DNA of 64,000 nt, taken from positions 1-64,000 of the forward strand of contig NZ_LIGE01000005.1 of assembly GCF_001297015.1 (NCBI RefSeq), written 5' to 3'. The stretch comes from Pseudomonas sp. RIT-PI-r (GTDB lineage: Bacteria > Pseudomonadota > Gammaproteobacteria > Pseudomonadales > Pseudomonadaceae). The notes beneath the pieces are model-generated. The model did no database searches. It worked only from the letters and a program-made list of their open reading frames with translations, and was not told the origin of the DNA. Below are positions 27,272 through 35,982 of the stretch, piece by piece. Both the position numbers and the translations under genes were made by a program. Every line of letters starts with the position of its first letter. The stretch's first letter is position 1.

Positions 27272-27934
27272 ATGCACAGTTTTGATTTCAGCCAACTCAG
27301 CCCACGGGAAAAATACAAGATCCTGATCGGCAGCGTCGTGCCCCGGCCCATTGCACTGGTCACCACCATCGATGGCGAGGGCCGGGTCAATGCCGCGCCG
27401 TTCAGCTTCTTCAATGCGCTGTCGGCGGACCCGCCGATTCTGGCCTTGGGCGTGGAAAACTACGGCGATCAGAGCCCGAAAGACACCACGCGCAATATCC
27501 AGTTGAACCAGGAATTCACCGTGAACATCGTCAGCGATGCATTGGTGGAGGCGATGAACGTCTGCGCCGTGCCGTTCGCGCCGGGTTTCGATGAGTTGAC
27601 CGCTGCGGGGCTGACGGCGATTGCCGGTACCACGGTGAAATGCCCAAGGATCGGCGAAGCGCCGGTCGCGCTGGAGTGCCGACGGATGATGGCGCTGAAC
27701 ATCGGCCAGTCGCGGGAGATCATTTTTGGCGAGGTGTTGATGGCGCATGTGCGCGATGAGTTGATCGATCCGAAGACGCTGTACATCGATCAGTTGGGGC
27801 TGGATGCGATCGGGCGCATGGGCGGCCATGGTTATGCGCGAACCCGTGATTACTTCGATCTGCCGACCCGCTCGTTGCAAGCGTGGACGGAAGCACCGGG
27901 GGGTGGCGAGCGGTTTTGGCCCGCGCCGAAATAA
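27272..27934 (+). CDS. Flavin reductase-like FMN-binding split-barrel protein
   Basis: A 220-residue protein of the flavin reductase-like/DIM6-NTAB family. The N-terminal GSVVPRPIALVTTIDGEGRVNAAPFSFFN (residues 16-44) is the conserved FMN-binding stretch. Later LGVENY...KDTTRNIQ and FTVNIVSD match the split-barrel core. It lies 11 nt after the amidohydrolase and closes the operon before a large palindromic REPIN. Family members reduce flavin for monooxygenases or act as oxidases. No monooxygenase gene is present here, so it may itself bear the redox step or serve an unlinked oxygenase. Confidence 0.85.
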   Translation: MHSFDFSQLSPREKYKILIGSVVPRPIALVTTIDGEGRVNAAPFSFFNALSADPPILALGVENYGDQSPKDTTRNIQLNQEFTVNIVSDALVEAMNVCAVPFAPGFDELTAAGLTAIAGTTVKCPRIGEAPVALECRRMMALNIGQSREIIFGEVLMAHVRDELIDPKTLYIDQLGLDAIGRMGGHGYARTRDYFDLPTRSLQAWTEAPGGGERFWPAPK

Positions 27935-27951
27935 ACCAGAACAACGCATTC

Positions 27952-28048
27952 CCCCTGTAGGAGTGAGCCTGCTCGCGATAGCGGTGTGTCAGTCACTTTG
28001 ATCTTGTCTGACACACCGCTATCGCGAGCAGGCTCACTCCTACAGGGG
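27952..28048. repeat. Perfect palindromic REPIN, CCCCTGTAGGAGTGAGCCTGC class
   Basis: Arms of about 41 nt (27952-27992 and 28008-28048) are essentially exact inverted copies, containing CTGCTCGCGATAGCGG. It lies between the convergent flavin reductase and DUF799 genes and may act as a two-way transcript-end hairpin. Confidence 0.88.
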
Positions 28049-28067
28049 TTCTCAGTGGGGCTTGTAA

Positions 28068-28727
28068 TCAGTCCGTGCCGTACTTCGGCGAACGCGGGCC
28101 GTACAGCAGCCCCGCCGGATGCCCGGCCGAGAGCAGGCGATTGCTCGCCACACCGGCAATCGGATAACCGGCATCAGTGGAGCTGTTGATGATCTGCTTC
28201 ACCGCCGCCGTGATCAGCATGCCGATCAGACCGCCACCACCGTTGTTGCCACCCTCTTCGCTCGACGCCCGCGCCGCTCCGGTCCACAGCGTGGTGCCGC
28301 TTTTCAGGTCAACCAGTTTCGCTGTCGCGGTCACAGCCGTTTCGCTGCTGATCACCATGTAACGCGTGCCGTATTCGCTCACGGTGATGTACAGCGCCGC
28401 ATCCGCACCGAAGATTTCCTGCAGCTTGTGCGGCGGTGCCTGATGAATGTCATCCGGCGTGGTCAGGCCGTTCTGGCGGAAGGTTTCGTCCACCAGCGCG
28501 ATCGGCAACACGTAATAACCGGCTTCGGCCAGCGGGAACGTCACTTGCGACAGCAGGCTGTACGACGCCTTCACGTCCGGTGAGGTGTTCAGCGGTGGCA
28601 ACACCAGAATGGTCTTGGGCCGCGCCTGTTTGTACGCCGAGTAGTCCACGGTCTTCGGCGCGACACAGCCGCCAAGCAGCGTCAGGGCCAGCGCACCGGC
28701 CAGCAGTTTCAAGGTGCGCGAGATCAT
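28068..28727 (-). CDS. DUF799 (GNA1162-like) lipoprotein
   Basis: A 219-residue lipoprotein with signal peptide and lipobox LLGGC (Cys21). The body matches the DUF799/GNA1162 family: PKTILVLPPLNTSPDVKASYSLLSQVTFPLAEAGYYVLPIALV near the N-terminus, and IFGADAALYITVSEYG. It is the third gene of an operon with a CsgG-like and a DUF4810 lipoprotein; its ATG overlaps the DUF4810 stop by 4 nt. The meningococcal homologue GNA1162 is an outer-membrane lipoprotein with a TolB-like fold. The trio probably builds or services an envelope complex; its function is not established. Confidence 0.85.
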   Translation of the reverse strand: MISRTLKLLAGALALTLLGGCVAPKTVDYSAYKQARPKTILVLPPLNTSPDVKASYSLLSQVTFPLAEAGYYVLPIALVDETFRQNGLTTPDDIHQAPPHKLQEIFGADAALYITVSEYGTRYMVISSETAVTATAKLVDLKSGTTLWTGAARASSEEGGNNGGGGLIGMLITAAVKQIINSSTDAGYPIAGVASNRLLSAGHPAGLLYGPRSPKYGTD

Positions 28728-29092
28728 TGCACGACTCCGGCCTTGGCGTTTTTAAGCAGAAAATCCATGTACGTGCCGGACTCGGGGAACAGGGTTTTCT
28801 CGGTGTTGAACTGCTGCACCATCTGATCGTCCTTGCCCATGCTCAGGTAGAGCAGGCCCAAGTGCGCGTGGTAGCCCGGTGGTACGGCTTTGCCGGTGGA
28901 GCGGATCTTTTGCAGATCACGTTCCAGTGCTTCGGCCTGCGCCTCTTTCGGCTCTTCGCCTTTGAAGTATTCGTAGACCTGGGGCTCGTAACCTTCCCAC
29001 TGGTACAGGGTTTGCGGGCTGCTGCAACCGGCCAGCAAGGCGCTGGCGGCCAGCGTCAGCGCCATCAGCGAGCGCGACAAAGTCAGATTCAT
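28724..29092 (-). CDS. DUF4810 lipoprotein
   Basis: A 122-residue lipoprotein: signal peptide with lipobox LLAGC (Cys23), then YQWEGYEPQVYEYFKGEEPKEAQAEALERDLQKI and GYHAHLGLLYLSMGKDDQMVQQFNTEKTLFPES. The latter is a TPR-like helical pair characteristic of DUF4810. AAGGAG stands at a good distance before the ATG at 29092, which decides the start over the in-frame codon at 29143. It is the middle gene of the CsgG-DUF4810-DUF799 operon, coupled to the next gene by ATGA overlap. Confidence 0.85.
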   Translation of the reverse strand: MNLTLSRSLMALTLAASALLAGCSSPQTLYQWEGYEPQVYEYFKGEEPKEAQAEALERDLQKIRSTGKAVPPGYHAHLGLLYLSMGKDDQMVQQFNTEKTLFPESGTYMDFLLKNAKAGVVQ

Positions 29093-29120
29093 GGGTATTG
29101 CTCCTTGCAATGGGCGTCGA

Positions 29121-29807
29121 TCAGTTGCCCGGTTTCCAGGCACCGGCGTTCATGCCATCGACCAGACGATTGATCGCCTCGCGCATGGCCAGATCGAGGA
29201 CTTTGCCGTTGAGGGTCGAATCGTAGGCAGCGGTGCCGCCGAAGCCGATGATTTCGCGGTTGGACAAGGCGTATTCGCCAGCGCCCTGGGTCGAATAAAC
29301 CACTTCGGAGGTGCTGATGTTGACGATGTTCAGGTTGACCTTGGCGTAAGCAACCTGGGTCTTGCCGCGGCCGAGAATGCCGAACAATTGGTGATCGCCA
29401 GTCTCTTTGCGACCGAACTCGGTGACGTCACCGGTGACCACGTAATCAGCACCTTTGAGGCGCTGGGCCTGGCCTTTGATGGCCGCTTCCTGCTGGATTT
29501 CGCCCATGTTGTCGCGATCCAGCACGCTGAAGCGGTTGGTCTGCTGCAAGTGAGTGATCAGGATGGTCTTGGCCTGGCCGCCGAGGCGGTCGACACCGTC
29601 GGAGAAGATCCCGCGCATGTAGCTGGAGCGGTTGTCGAACTTGCCCACCGCCATTGGCACGCGAACGCCGGTCCAGATCTGCGAAGCGCTTTCAACCTTG
29701 GCCACCGGCAGCGCGCGGGAGCTTTCCGTGGCGCAACCGGAGAGTGTGGTGGCAAGGGTGCCAAGCACGGCAATTGCCACGCCTGAAACCAGCATCCGGG
29801 AGATCAT
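29121..29807 (-). CDS. CsgG/HfaB family lipoprotein
   Basis: A 228-residue lipoprotein with lipobox LSGC (about Cys25) and a CsgG domain: VPMAVGKFDNRSSYMRGIFSDGVDRLGGQAKTILITHLQQTNRFSVLDRDNMGEI, then GADYVVTGDVTEFGR. CsgG itself forms the curli secretion pore, but members of this three-lipoprotein operon lack curli genes nearby, so a pore role is uncertain. The start at 29807 gives a normal signal peptide (MISRMLVSGVAIAVLGTLA). It is the first gene of the operon; the promoter probably lies in 29808-29950. Confidence 0.85.
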   Translation of the reverse strand: MISRMLVSGVAIAVLGTLATTLSGCATESSRALPVAKVESASQIWTGVRVPMAVGKFDNRSSYMRGIFSDGVDRLGGQAKTILITHLQQTNRFSVLDRDNMGEIQQEAAIKGQAQRLKGADYVVTGDVTEFGRKETGDHQLFGILGRGKTQVAYAKVNLNIVNISTSEVVYSTQGAGEYALSNREIIGFGGTAAYDSTLNGKVLDLAMREAINRLVDGMNAGAWKPGN

Positions 29808-29950
29808 TCTCACTGGGTAATCCTTTTGAAAAACGGGGGTGTCCCGGCACGGCAATGCGGTACAGGGGCTGAAAAGGGCCGGCATTATGACAAAGTGCCA
29901 TCATTGCGAACAGATATTTTTGACGCCAATGAATTGGCTGTTCCGGACTT

Positions 29951-30055
29951 GATCGTTCCCACGCTCTGCGTGGGAATGCAGCCACGGACGCTCCGCGTCC
30001 GCTGTGACGCGGAGCGTCACGGGAGGCGTTACCACGCAGAGCGTGGGAACGATCA
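29951..30055. repeat. Palindromic repeat with GATCGTTCCCACGCTCTGCG ends (copy 1)
   Basis: About 105 bp bounded by inverted GATCGTTCCCACGCTCTGCGTGG arms (29951- and -30055). A second internal palindrome built on GACGCTCCGCGTC / GACGCGGAGCGTC lies inside. A sister copy lies at 35858-35963. The two copies bracket the lexA2-imuAB-dnaE2 cassette. Confidence 0.85.
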
Positions 30056-30072
30056 GACAAGGGGTCGGTGCG

Positions 30073-33000
30073 CTAATGGAAATCGCGACTCTGCACGCGG
30101 ATGCCGTTGAGCAATGGGCTGAGGTCGCTCAAGCGGCCGGCGATCAGATGGCGCACGTCGCCTTCGCGCTCCCAGCGGCCATCGACCCTGAGCAATTGCG
30201 AACCGACCAGCACTTGCCGTTGGCGCTCGGCCAGGTCGCGCCAGACCACTACGTTGACGTTGCCGAACTCATCTTCCAGCGTCACAAACGTCACGCCGCT
30301 GGCAGTCCCCGGTCGTTGGCGCCCGGTGACCAGCCCGGCAATGCTCACCGGCCTGCCATGTTCAACGTCGAGCAACTCCTGCGAACTGCGGCAGCGGCGC
30401 GCCTTCAACTCGCCGCGCAACAGCGCCAGTGGATGCGGCCCCAGTGTGGTGCCCACCGTAGCGTAATCGGCGTGCAGGTCCTCGCCGACGCTGGGTTTTG
30501 GCAGCACCACGTCGGGTTCTTCCTGGCTGGGCAACCCGGCAAATAATCCGAGCTGCTTCTGCACCCCGGCCACCTCCCAACGCGCCCGATGTCGGTGCCC
30601 GGCCAAACCGCGCAGCGCTCCGGAGTCCGCCAACAGCGCCTGCGCCCGGCTGTCCAGCGCGGCGCGTTCACCAAGATCGGCGACATCGGCAAACGCCCCA
30701 CGCGAGCGCGCCGCTTCGATGCGCCGGGCGTCCTCCTCGCGAAAGCCCTTGATCATCCGCAAGCCCATGCGAATTGCCGGTTGCGCCGCCGTGGTGGTTT
30801 CCAGGCTGCAATCCCAGTCACTGGCACGCACGTCCACCGGGCGAATCTGCAATTGATGCCGGCGCGCGTCTTGGAGAATCTGATCCGGGCTGTAGAAACC
30901 CATCGGCCAGCTATTGATCAACGCGCAAGCGAACGCCGCCGGTTCGTGGCACTTGAGCCAGCAACTGGCGTACGTCAGCAAGGCAAAACTGGCAGCGTGG
31001 GATTCGGGGAAGCCGTAGCTGCCGAAGCCTTTGATCTGCTCGAAAATCTGCGCGGCGAATTCTGGCGTGTAGCCATTTTTCTTCATGCCCGCAGCGAGGC
31101 GCTCCTTGTGCGGTTCGAGGCCGCCGTGGCGCTTCCACGCAGCCATGGAGCGGCGTAACTGATCGGCCTCGCCTGGGCTGTAATCGGCGGCGACGATGGC
31201 GATCTGCATCACCTGTTCCTGAAACAGCGGTACGCCGAGAGTGCGTTTGAGCACCACTTCCAGCTCCGGCGACGGGTAGGTTTCCTCTTCTTCTTTATTG
31301 CGGCGGCGCAGATACGGATGGACCATCCCGCCCTGAATCGGCCCCGGGCGGACGATGGCTACCTCGATCACCAAATCGTAGAACTTCGCCGGTTTCAGGC
31401 GTGGCAGCATCGACATCTGTGCGCGGGACTCGATCTGGAACACGCCAATGGTGTCGGCGCGGCTGATCATCTCGTAGGTCGGTTTGTCTTCGGCCGGAAT
31501 ATTCGCCAGGCTCAGATCCAGATTGCGGTGACGACGCAGCAAGTCGAAGCAGCGACGGATTGCACTGAGCATGCCGAGGGCAAGGATATCCACCTTGAGC
31601 AGGCCGACCGCGTCGAGGTCGTCCTTGTCCCATTGAATGATCGTGCGCTCGGCCATGGCCGCGTTCTCGACCGGTACCAGCGTGTCCAGCGGCTGTTCGG
31701 AAATCACGAAGCCGCCAGGGTGTTGCGACAGGTGTCGGGGGAAGCCGATCAGTTGCCCGGTCAGGCTCAGTACGCGGCGCAGCACCGGGCTTTCGGGATC
31801 GAAGCCTCCCTCGAGCAAGCGTTCCAGCGGCGGTGTTTCATCGCTCCAGTGGCCGCAGCAATCGGCCAGTGCGTTGATTTGATCCGGCGGCAGGCCCAAG
31901 GCCTTGGCCACGTCGCGTACGGCGCCGGCGGCGTGGTAAGTACTGACCACCGCGGTCAGCGCCGCGCGACCACGACCGTAACGGCGAAACACGTATTGCA
32001 GGACTTCTTCGCGGCGTTCGTGTTCGAAGTCGACGTCGATGTCCGGCGGTTCGTTGCGCTCCTTGGACATAAAGCGTTCGAACAGCAACGTGGTGCGGTC
32101 CGGGTCGATTTCGGTAATGCCCAAGGCAAAACACACCGCCGAGTTGGCCGCCGAGCCACGACCCTGACAGAGAATCTGCTGCTCGCGGGCGAAGCGCACC
32201 ACGTCGTGCACAGTGAGAAAGTAGCTTTCATAACCGAGCTCGGCGATCAGTTGCAGTTCATCGTCGATCTGCTTGAGAACCTTGGCTTGCGGGCCTTTGG
32301 GCCAGCGCCAGGCAATGCCTTCTTCGGTCAGATGGCGCAGCCAGGAACTGGCGCTATATCCCTCGGGCACCAGTTCCTTGGGATATTGATACCGCAATTC
32401 GCCCAGATCGAAAGTACAGCGCCGCGCCAGATTCACCGATTCGTCGAGCAATGCCTGCGGATACAACTCGCGCAACACCTCGACACTGCGCAAATGTCGC
32501 TCGCCATTGGGGTGCAGGCGCAACCCGGCCTCGGCCACCGGCACGTGATGGCGGATCGCGGTCATGGTGTCCTGCAAGGCGCGTCGGCCTCGGGCGTGCA
32601 TGTGCACATCGCCGCTGGCCACGGCCGGAATCTGCAACTCGGCGGCCAGACTCAACAACCTTGCCAAGCGCTGCTGATCGTCCTGGCCGCGATGCAACTG
32701 CACCGCCAGCCACAGGCGCTCGCCGAAGATCTGTTTCAGCCAACGGCCCTCTTCCACCTGCTCAAGCGAATCCGGCACCCACAACACCAGCAGCCCCGGT
32801 TGCGGCTCGCTGAAATCTTCGCGCAGCACCTGATACTGGCCTTTCTGCGTGCGTCGTCGGGCGCGGGTGATCAAGCCACACAAGGCCTGATAACCGGCGA
32901 GGTTCTCCACCAGCAGCACCAGTTTCGGGCCGTTTTCGATGCGCACTTCACTGCCGATGATCAGCGGCAGCTCAACCGATTTCGCCGCTTGCCACGCCCG

Positions 33001-33150
33001 CACAATCCCGGCCAGCGTGCATTCATCGGTGATCGCCAGCGCCTGATAGCCATGCTTTTTCGCCCGCTGGAACAGTTCCAGCGCACTGGAGGCACCGCGC
33101 TGGAAACTGAAGTTCGACAGGCAGTGCAGTTCGGCATAACCGTCGTTCAT
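30073..33150 (-). CDS. dnaE2: Error-prone DNA polymerase DnaE2 (ImuC)
   Basis: C-family polymerase of 1,025 residues. It has the PHP domain at the N-terminus ([28 protein letters not shown]), the palm with the polymerase Asp motif [20 protein letters not shown], and a later helix-hairpin-helix and OB-fold end ([32 protein letters not shown]). The DIDVDF aspartates are kept, so it should be active. It is the translesion polymerase of the SOS mutasome. The ATG at 33150 overlaps the imuB stop (ATGA). Fourth gene of lexA2-imuA-imuB-dnaE2, so DNA damage-inducible through LexA2. Confidence 0.93.
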   Translation of the reverse strand: MNDGYAELHCLSNFSFQRGASSALELFQRAKKHGYQALAITDECTLAGIVRAWQAAKSVELPLIIGSEVRIENGPKLVLLVENLAGYQALCGLITRARRRTQKGQYQVLREDFSEPQPGLLVLWVPDSLEQVEEGRWLKQIFGERLWLAVQLHRGQDDQQRLARLLSLAAELQIPAVASGDVHMHARGRRALQDTMTAIRHHVPVAEAGLRLHPNGERHLRSVEVLRELYPQALLDESVNLARRCTFDLGELRYQYPKELVPEGYSASSWLRHLTEEGIAWRWPKGPQAKVLKQIDDELQLIAELGYESYFLTVHDVVRFAREQQILCQGRGSAANSAVCFALGITEIDPDRTTLLFERFMSKERNEPPDIDVDFEHERREEVLQYVFRRYGRGRAALTAVVSTYHAAGAVRDVAKALGLPPDQINALADCCGHWSDETPPLERLLEGGFDPESPVLRRVLSLTGQLIGFPRHLSQHPGGFVISEQPLDTLVPVENAAMAERTIIQWDKDDLDAVGLLKVDILALGMLSAIRRCFDLLRRHRNLDLSLANIPAEDKPTYEMISRADTIGVFQIESRAQMSMLPRLKPAKFYDLVIEVAIVRPGPIQGGMVHPYLRRRNKEEEETYPSPELEVVLKRTLGVPLFQEQVMQIAIVAADYSPGEADQLRRSMAAWKRHGGLEPHKERLAAGMKKNGYTPEFAAQIFEQIKGFGSYGFPESHAASFALLTYASCWLKCHEPAAFACALINSWPMGFYSPDQILQDARRHQLQIRPVDVRASDWDCSLETTTAAQPAIRMGLRMIKGFREEDARRIEAARSRGAFADVADLGERAALDSRAQALLADSGALRGLAGHRHRARWEVAGVQKQLGLFAGLPSQEEPDVVLPKPSVGEDLHADYATVGTTLGPHPLALLRGELKARRCRSSQELLDVEHGRPVSIAGLVTGRQRPGTASGVTFVTLEDEFGNVNVVVWRDLAERQRQVLVGSQLLRVDGRWEREGDVRHLIAGRLSDLSPLLNGIRVQSRDFH

Positions 33151-34562
33151 GCAAACCAGCCCTGCAGCCACAACGGACCGCCCTCACCCACCGCGCGATA
33201 AGCCCAACCCTGTTGGCCGGCGCGGTTCTGGATCAGGTAATAATCGCGGCGCACATCGTCGCCGTCCCACCAGCCCGACTCGATGCGTTCCGGGCCCATG
33301 AGAATCCGCGCCGAACCTTGCGGCACGCTCTGCGGTTCATCGAGCAACCAGCCCGGACGGTGCACGCCCGGCAACGCAGTGCAGCGCTGTTTGTCGACGC
33401 CGTTCTGCCATGCGCACTCGGGCCGATGATCGGCCTGAAAACGCAGCCCCTGCACCGCGTCATCGCCCAAGCGTGCACGCAAGCGTTCGCGCAACTGCTG
33501 CCACGGCAAGGTTTGCTGCGGACGGTCGTCGAACAGCTCCTGAAACTGCGGGACGAAGCTCGGCAGGTCCTCGGCGCGCAGACGAAAGCCGCGCACGGGT
33601 GCCTCGACCTGCACTTGCTCCAGCCGCCCACGGGCCAGTTCGAACAGCATCGCCGGATCACGTTCGGCGCTGAGCAGGCCAACCTTGATTACGCTGTCCG
33701 GCAACCCGGCGTGCTCCAGATGCAGATCGAAACGCTGCACGCCGCTGTCACGCCCGCAGAGGAACGCCGACAGATCGCCGGTCAAACGGCGTAACGGGAA
33801 CAGCAACGCCTGATGCGATTGCACGTCGAAATTCAGCTCGATGCGCACATCGAAACGATCCGGCGGCAGGTAAAACGCCAGCGCCAACGGGCGCGCGCCG
33901 AACAGGGTGTCGAGGTGCTTGAGCATCGGCGCTTCGAAACGTCGGGCCAGTGCCTGACGGGGCAAGCTCTGCACCTGACTGAGATTACGCAGGCCCATAC
34001 GCGACAACGCTGTAGCCACACTCGGTTCCAGGCCGACGCGGTCGACAGGCAACTGGCCAAGGTGATGCTGCAAGGCTTCGCCGTCGGGCACCACCAATCC
34101 ATCGTAAGCATTGGCCAGCACCCGCGCCGCCACTGGATTCGGCGCGGCGACGATGCGATGACGAAAGCCCAAGTCCGTCAGTTCCTTGCGCAGGCGCGCT
34201 TCGAACTGCGCCCAGGAACCGAACAGGCCCAGGCTGGATTCGATCTCGAACACCACGGTGCGCGGGTAATGCACGCTGACCTGCGCGCTGAAACCGTAGG
34301 CCCATGCGGCCAAAAACTGCTGCCAGTGCTCGACCTCGGCAGCCTCGTAATCAGCGGTGGCAAACCCCTTGCTCATGGCCTGGGCGGCAGTCATCGACTG
34401 GCCGGCGCGCAGACCGAGTTTGCGCGCGGCAGGATTGACCGCTTGCAGCACCCGGCGCTGGGCCGGGCCGCTGAGCAGCACCAACGGCTCATCGGGATCG
34501 GGACGCTGACGCAGCACCGCGTCCAGCGCCAATTGCGGGAATAGAATGCAGACCCAGCGCAT
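33147..34562 (-). CDS. imuB: ImuB, Y-family polymerase-like protein without catalytic residues
   Basis: A 471-residue Y-family-like protein that bridges DnaE2 and the sliding clamp in the mutasome. The catalytic acidic motifs of true Y polymerases are replaced: the first site reads LFPQLALDA (residues 7-15) and the second EIESSLGLF (106-114), so no activity is expected. Residues 349-354, QQTLPW, fit a beta-clamp-binding motif (compare the QLPLW-type motif of mycobacterial ImuB). The ATG at 34562 begins [14 protein letters not shown], the conserved ImuB start. Upstream imuA ends 7 nt before; dnaE2 overlaps downstream. Confidence 0.9.
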   Translation of the reverse strand: MRWVCILFPQLALDAVLRQRPDPDEPLVLLSGPAQRRVLQAVNPAARKLGLRAGQSMTAAQAMSKGFATADYEAAEVEHWQQFLAAWAYGFSAQVSVHYPRTVVFEIESSLGLFGSWAQFEARLRKELTDLGFRHRIVAAPNPVAARVLANAYDGLVVPDGEALQHHLGQLPVDRVGLEPSVATALSRMGLRNLSQVQSLPRQALARRFEAPMLKHLDTLFGARPLALAFYLPPDRFDVRIELNFDVQSHQALLFPLRRLTGDLSAFLCGRDSGVQRFDLHLEHAGLPDSVIKVGLLSAERDPAMLFELARGRLEQVQVEAPVRGFRLRAEDLPSFVPQFQELFDDRPQQTLPWQQLRERLRARLGDDAVQGLRFQADHRPECAWQNGVDKQRCTALPGVHRPGWLLDEPQSVPQGSARILMGPERIESGWWDGDDVRRDYYLIQNRAGQQGWAYRAVGEGGPLWLQGWFA

Positions 34563-34569
34563 GGCGACC

Positions 34570-35187
34570 TCAATGACCCACGGCAAAGGCAATCGGCGCC
34601 GTACGCGCGAGTCCGCCACGGCACTTGAGGACGCGCAACTGTGCAGGTTTGGCGTCGATGGCGATGCGCAACGCCGCCGGTGACGGGTTGACCGCTTCGC
34701 TCAACGGGCGCCAGGCAAATGCCAGGGTCTGGCCGGTTTCCGCCGCCACCTGCAAACGCCGCAACGCACGGTCATCGGCCTTGTGCGGCCAACACAGTAC
34801 GGCGCCGCAACTGCCCGAACGCAGGCACTGTTCCGCCGCCCACAAGGCATCGCGCTCAGAGGCCTGAATCACCGACAACTGGCGCAGATCGACCCCGGCG
34901 TTTTCCCACGCTTGCGGGTACGGCACGAACGGCGGCGCCACCAGCACAATGCGCTCACCCGCCGCCGCCAACCGCGCCAGCGTTGGCCAGACCAGTTGCA
35001 GCTCGCCAACACCGGGGCCGGCCAAGAGGATTTCGCTCAGCGCCGCTTCCGGCCAGCCACCGCTGGGCAGTGCCGCGTCCAGCGCCGCATGCCCGGTCGG
35101 CTGCGGGCTGGCAGCCGGTGGCGCAGGCCGGCCCTTCCAGACCTGGCCGCCATTGAACAGCGTATCCAACGCAACGACGGCGCCCAT
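34570..35187 (-). CDS. imuA: ImuA, SulA/RecA-like SOS mutagenesis protein
   Basis: A 205-residue protein of the translesion-associated ImuA (ImuA/SulA-like) group. The RecA-like core is present but without an intact Walker A (SEILLAGPGVGELQLVWPTLARL in place of GKT). Later AAGERIVLVAPPFVPYPQAWENAGVD and CWPHKADDRALRRLQVAAETG are family stretches. Its ATG overlaps the lexA2 stop by 1 nt (TGATG), so the two are coupled. It acts with ImuB and DnaE2 in damage-induced mutagenesis. Confidence 0.88.
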   Translation of the reverse strand: MGAVVALDTLFNGGQVWKGRPAPPAASPQPTGHAALDAALPSGGWPEAALSEILLAGPGVGELQLVWPTLARLAAAGERIVLVAPPFVPYPQAWENAGVDLRQLSVIQASERDALWAAEQCLRSGSCGAVLCWPHKADDRALRRLQVAAETGQTLAFAWRPLSEAVNPSPAALRIAIDAKPAQLRVLKCRGGLARTAPIAFAVGH

Positions 35188-35804
35188 CAGCCTTGCCTCA
35201 CCAGACCGCAGAACCCCCCTTCGATGGCCAGGTCCTGATCGTCGCGCACGACAATCGGCTGGTACGCCGGGTTGCGCGGCAACAGCCGCACTTCATCGCC
35301 GAGCCGTTCGAAGCGTTTGATGGTGACTTCACCGTCGAGCCGCGCCACGACGATCTGGCCGTTGAGCGCCTCGGGATTGCGTCGCACACCGACCAGATCG
35401 CCGTCGAGAATGCCGTCCTCGATCATCGAATCGCCCTGCACCCGCAGCATGTAATCGGGTGTGCGCGAGAACAGTGCCGGGTCGAGCAGCAAGCGGCTAT
35501 GGATGTCGGCATCGGCACCAATCGGCGCACCGGCTGCGACGCGGCCGAGCACAGGAATGTCGAGCAGTTCCGGGCGCGGCGGTTGCCCGAGCAAACGAAT
35601 GCCCCGGGCCTGATTCGGGTTGACCTCGATAAAACCGGCTTCGGTCAGCGCGAGCACGTGCTTGCGCGCCACGCTGCGCGAGGCAAAACCAAAAGCCTCG
35701 CTGATTTCAGCGAGGCTTGGGGGCTGACCGTGTTCGGCGATGCGATCGCGGATGAAGGTCAGGATGGCGGTACGGCGGGGAGTGAGGTTCGTCATGGAGT
35801 ACAT
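35187..35804 (-). CDS. lexA2: LexA2 SOS repressor
   Basis: A 205-residue LexA-type repressor. The winged helix at residues 7-70 (LTPRRTAILTFIRDRIAEHGQPPSLAEISEAFGFASRSVARKHVLAL) has the altered recognition helix of LexA2. The self-cleavage site is Ala91-Gly92 (RVAAGAP), with catalytic Ser126 (QGDSMIEDG) and Lys163 (VTIKRF). It is the first gene of the mutasome cassette, which it probably represses. The start at 35804 has AAAAGAG upstream. A second in-frame ATG lies at 35795. The first ATG sits inside the palindrome GTACAAATGTAC. Confidence 0.92.
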   Translation of the reverse strand: MYSMTNLTPRRTAILTFIRDRIAEHGQPPSLAEISEAFGFASRSVARKHVLALTEAGFIEVNPNQARGIRLLGQPPRPELLDIPVLGRVAAGAPIGADADIHSRLLLDPALFSRTPDYMLRVQGDSMIEDGILDGDLVGVRRNPEALNGQIVVARLDGEVTIKRFERLGDEVRLLPRNPAYQPIVVRDDQDLAIEGGFCGLVRQG

Positions 35805-35810
35805 TTGTAC
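35799..35810. promoter_or_regulatory. LexA2 operator, GTAC-N4-GTAC
   Basis: GTACATTTGTAC on the plus strand matches the GTAC-N4-GTAC-type box described for pseudomonad LexA2, which differs from the usual CTGT-N8-ACAG SOS box. It overlaps the lexA2 start codon (35804-35802), so bound LexA2 would block both transcription and access to the start site. Confidence 0.75.
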
Positions 35811-35857
35811 TCTTTTGGCTTTTTCCTGACAAGCGCCGCCAGTCGGCCCCCCCCACG

Positions 35858-35963
35858 CTGATCGTTCCCACGCTCTGCGTGGGAATGCAGCCCGTGACGC
35901 TCCGCGTCACTGGACGCAGAGCGTCCCTAGAGGCATTCCCACGCAGAGCGTGGGAACGATCAG
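35858..35963. repeat. Palindromic repeat with GATCGTTCCCACGCTCTGCG ends (copy 2)
   Basis: About 106 bp with inverted CTGATCGTTCCCACGCTCTGCGTGG ends and internal GTGACGCTCCGCGTCAC palindrome, followed by TGGACGCAGAGCGTCC. Sister of 29951-30055. It lies upstream of lexA2 and after the LysR gene stop, so it separates two minus-strand units. Confidence 0.85.
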
Positions 35964-35982
35964 TACGATCAGTGCGGGGGGG

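Noticed and set aside
20563..27934. Rut-type pyrimidine degradation operon
   Set aside because: Only a RutF-like flavin reductase fold is present. RutA-E and a nucleobase permease are missing, and the importer is of the PotABCD type.
33147..34562. Active DinB-type DNA polymerase IV
   Set aside because: Both catalytic acidic motifs are replaced, and the gene sits between imuA and dnaE2, so ImuB is the correct call.
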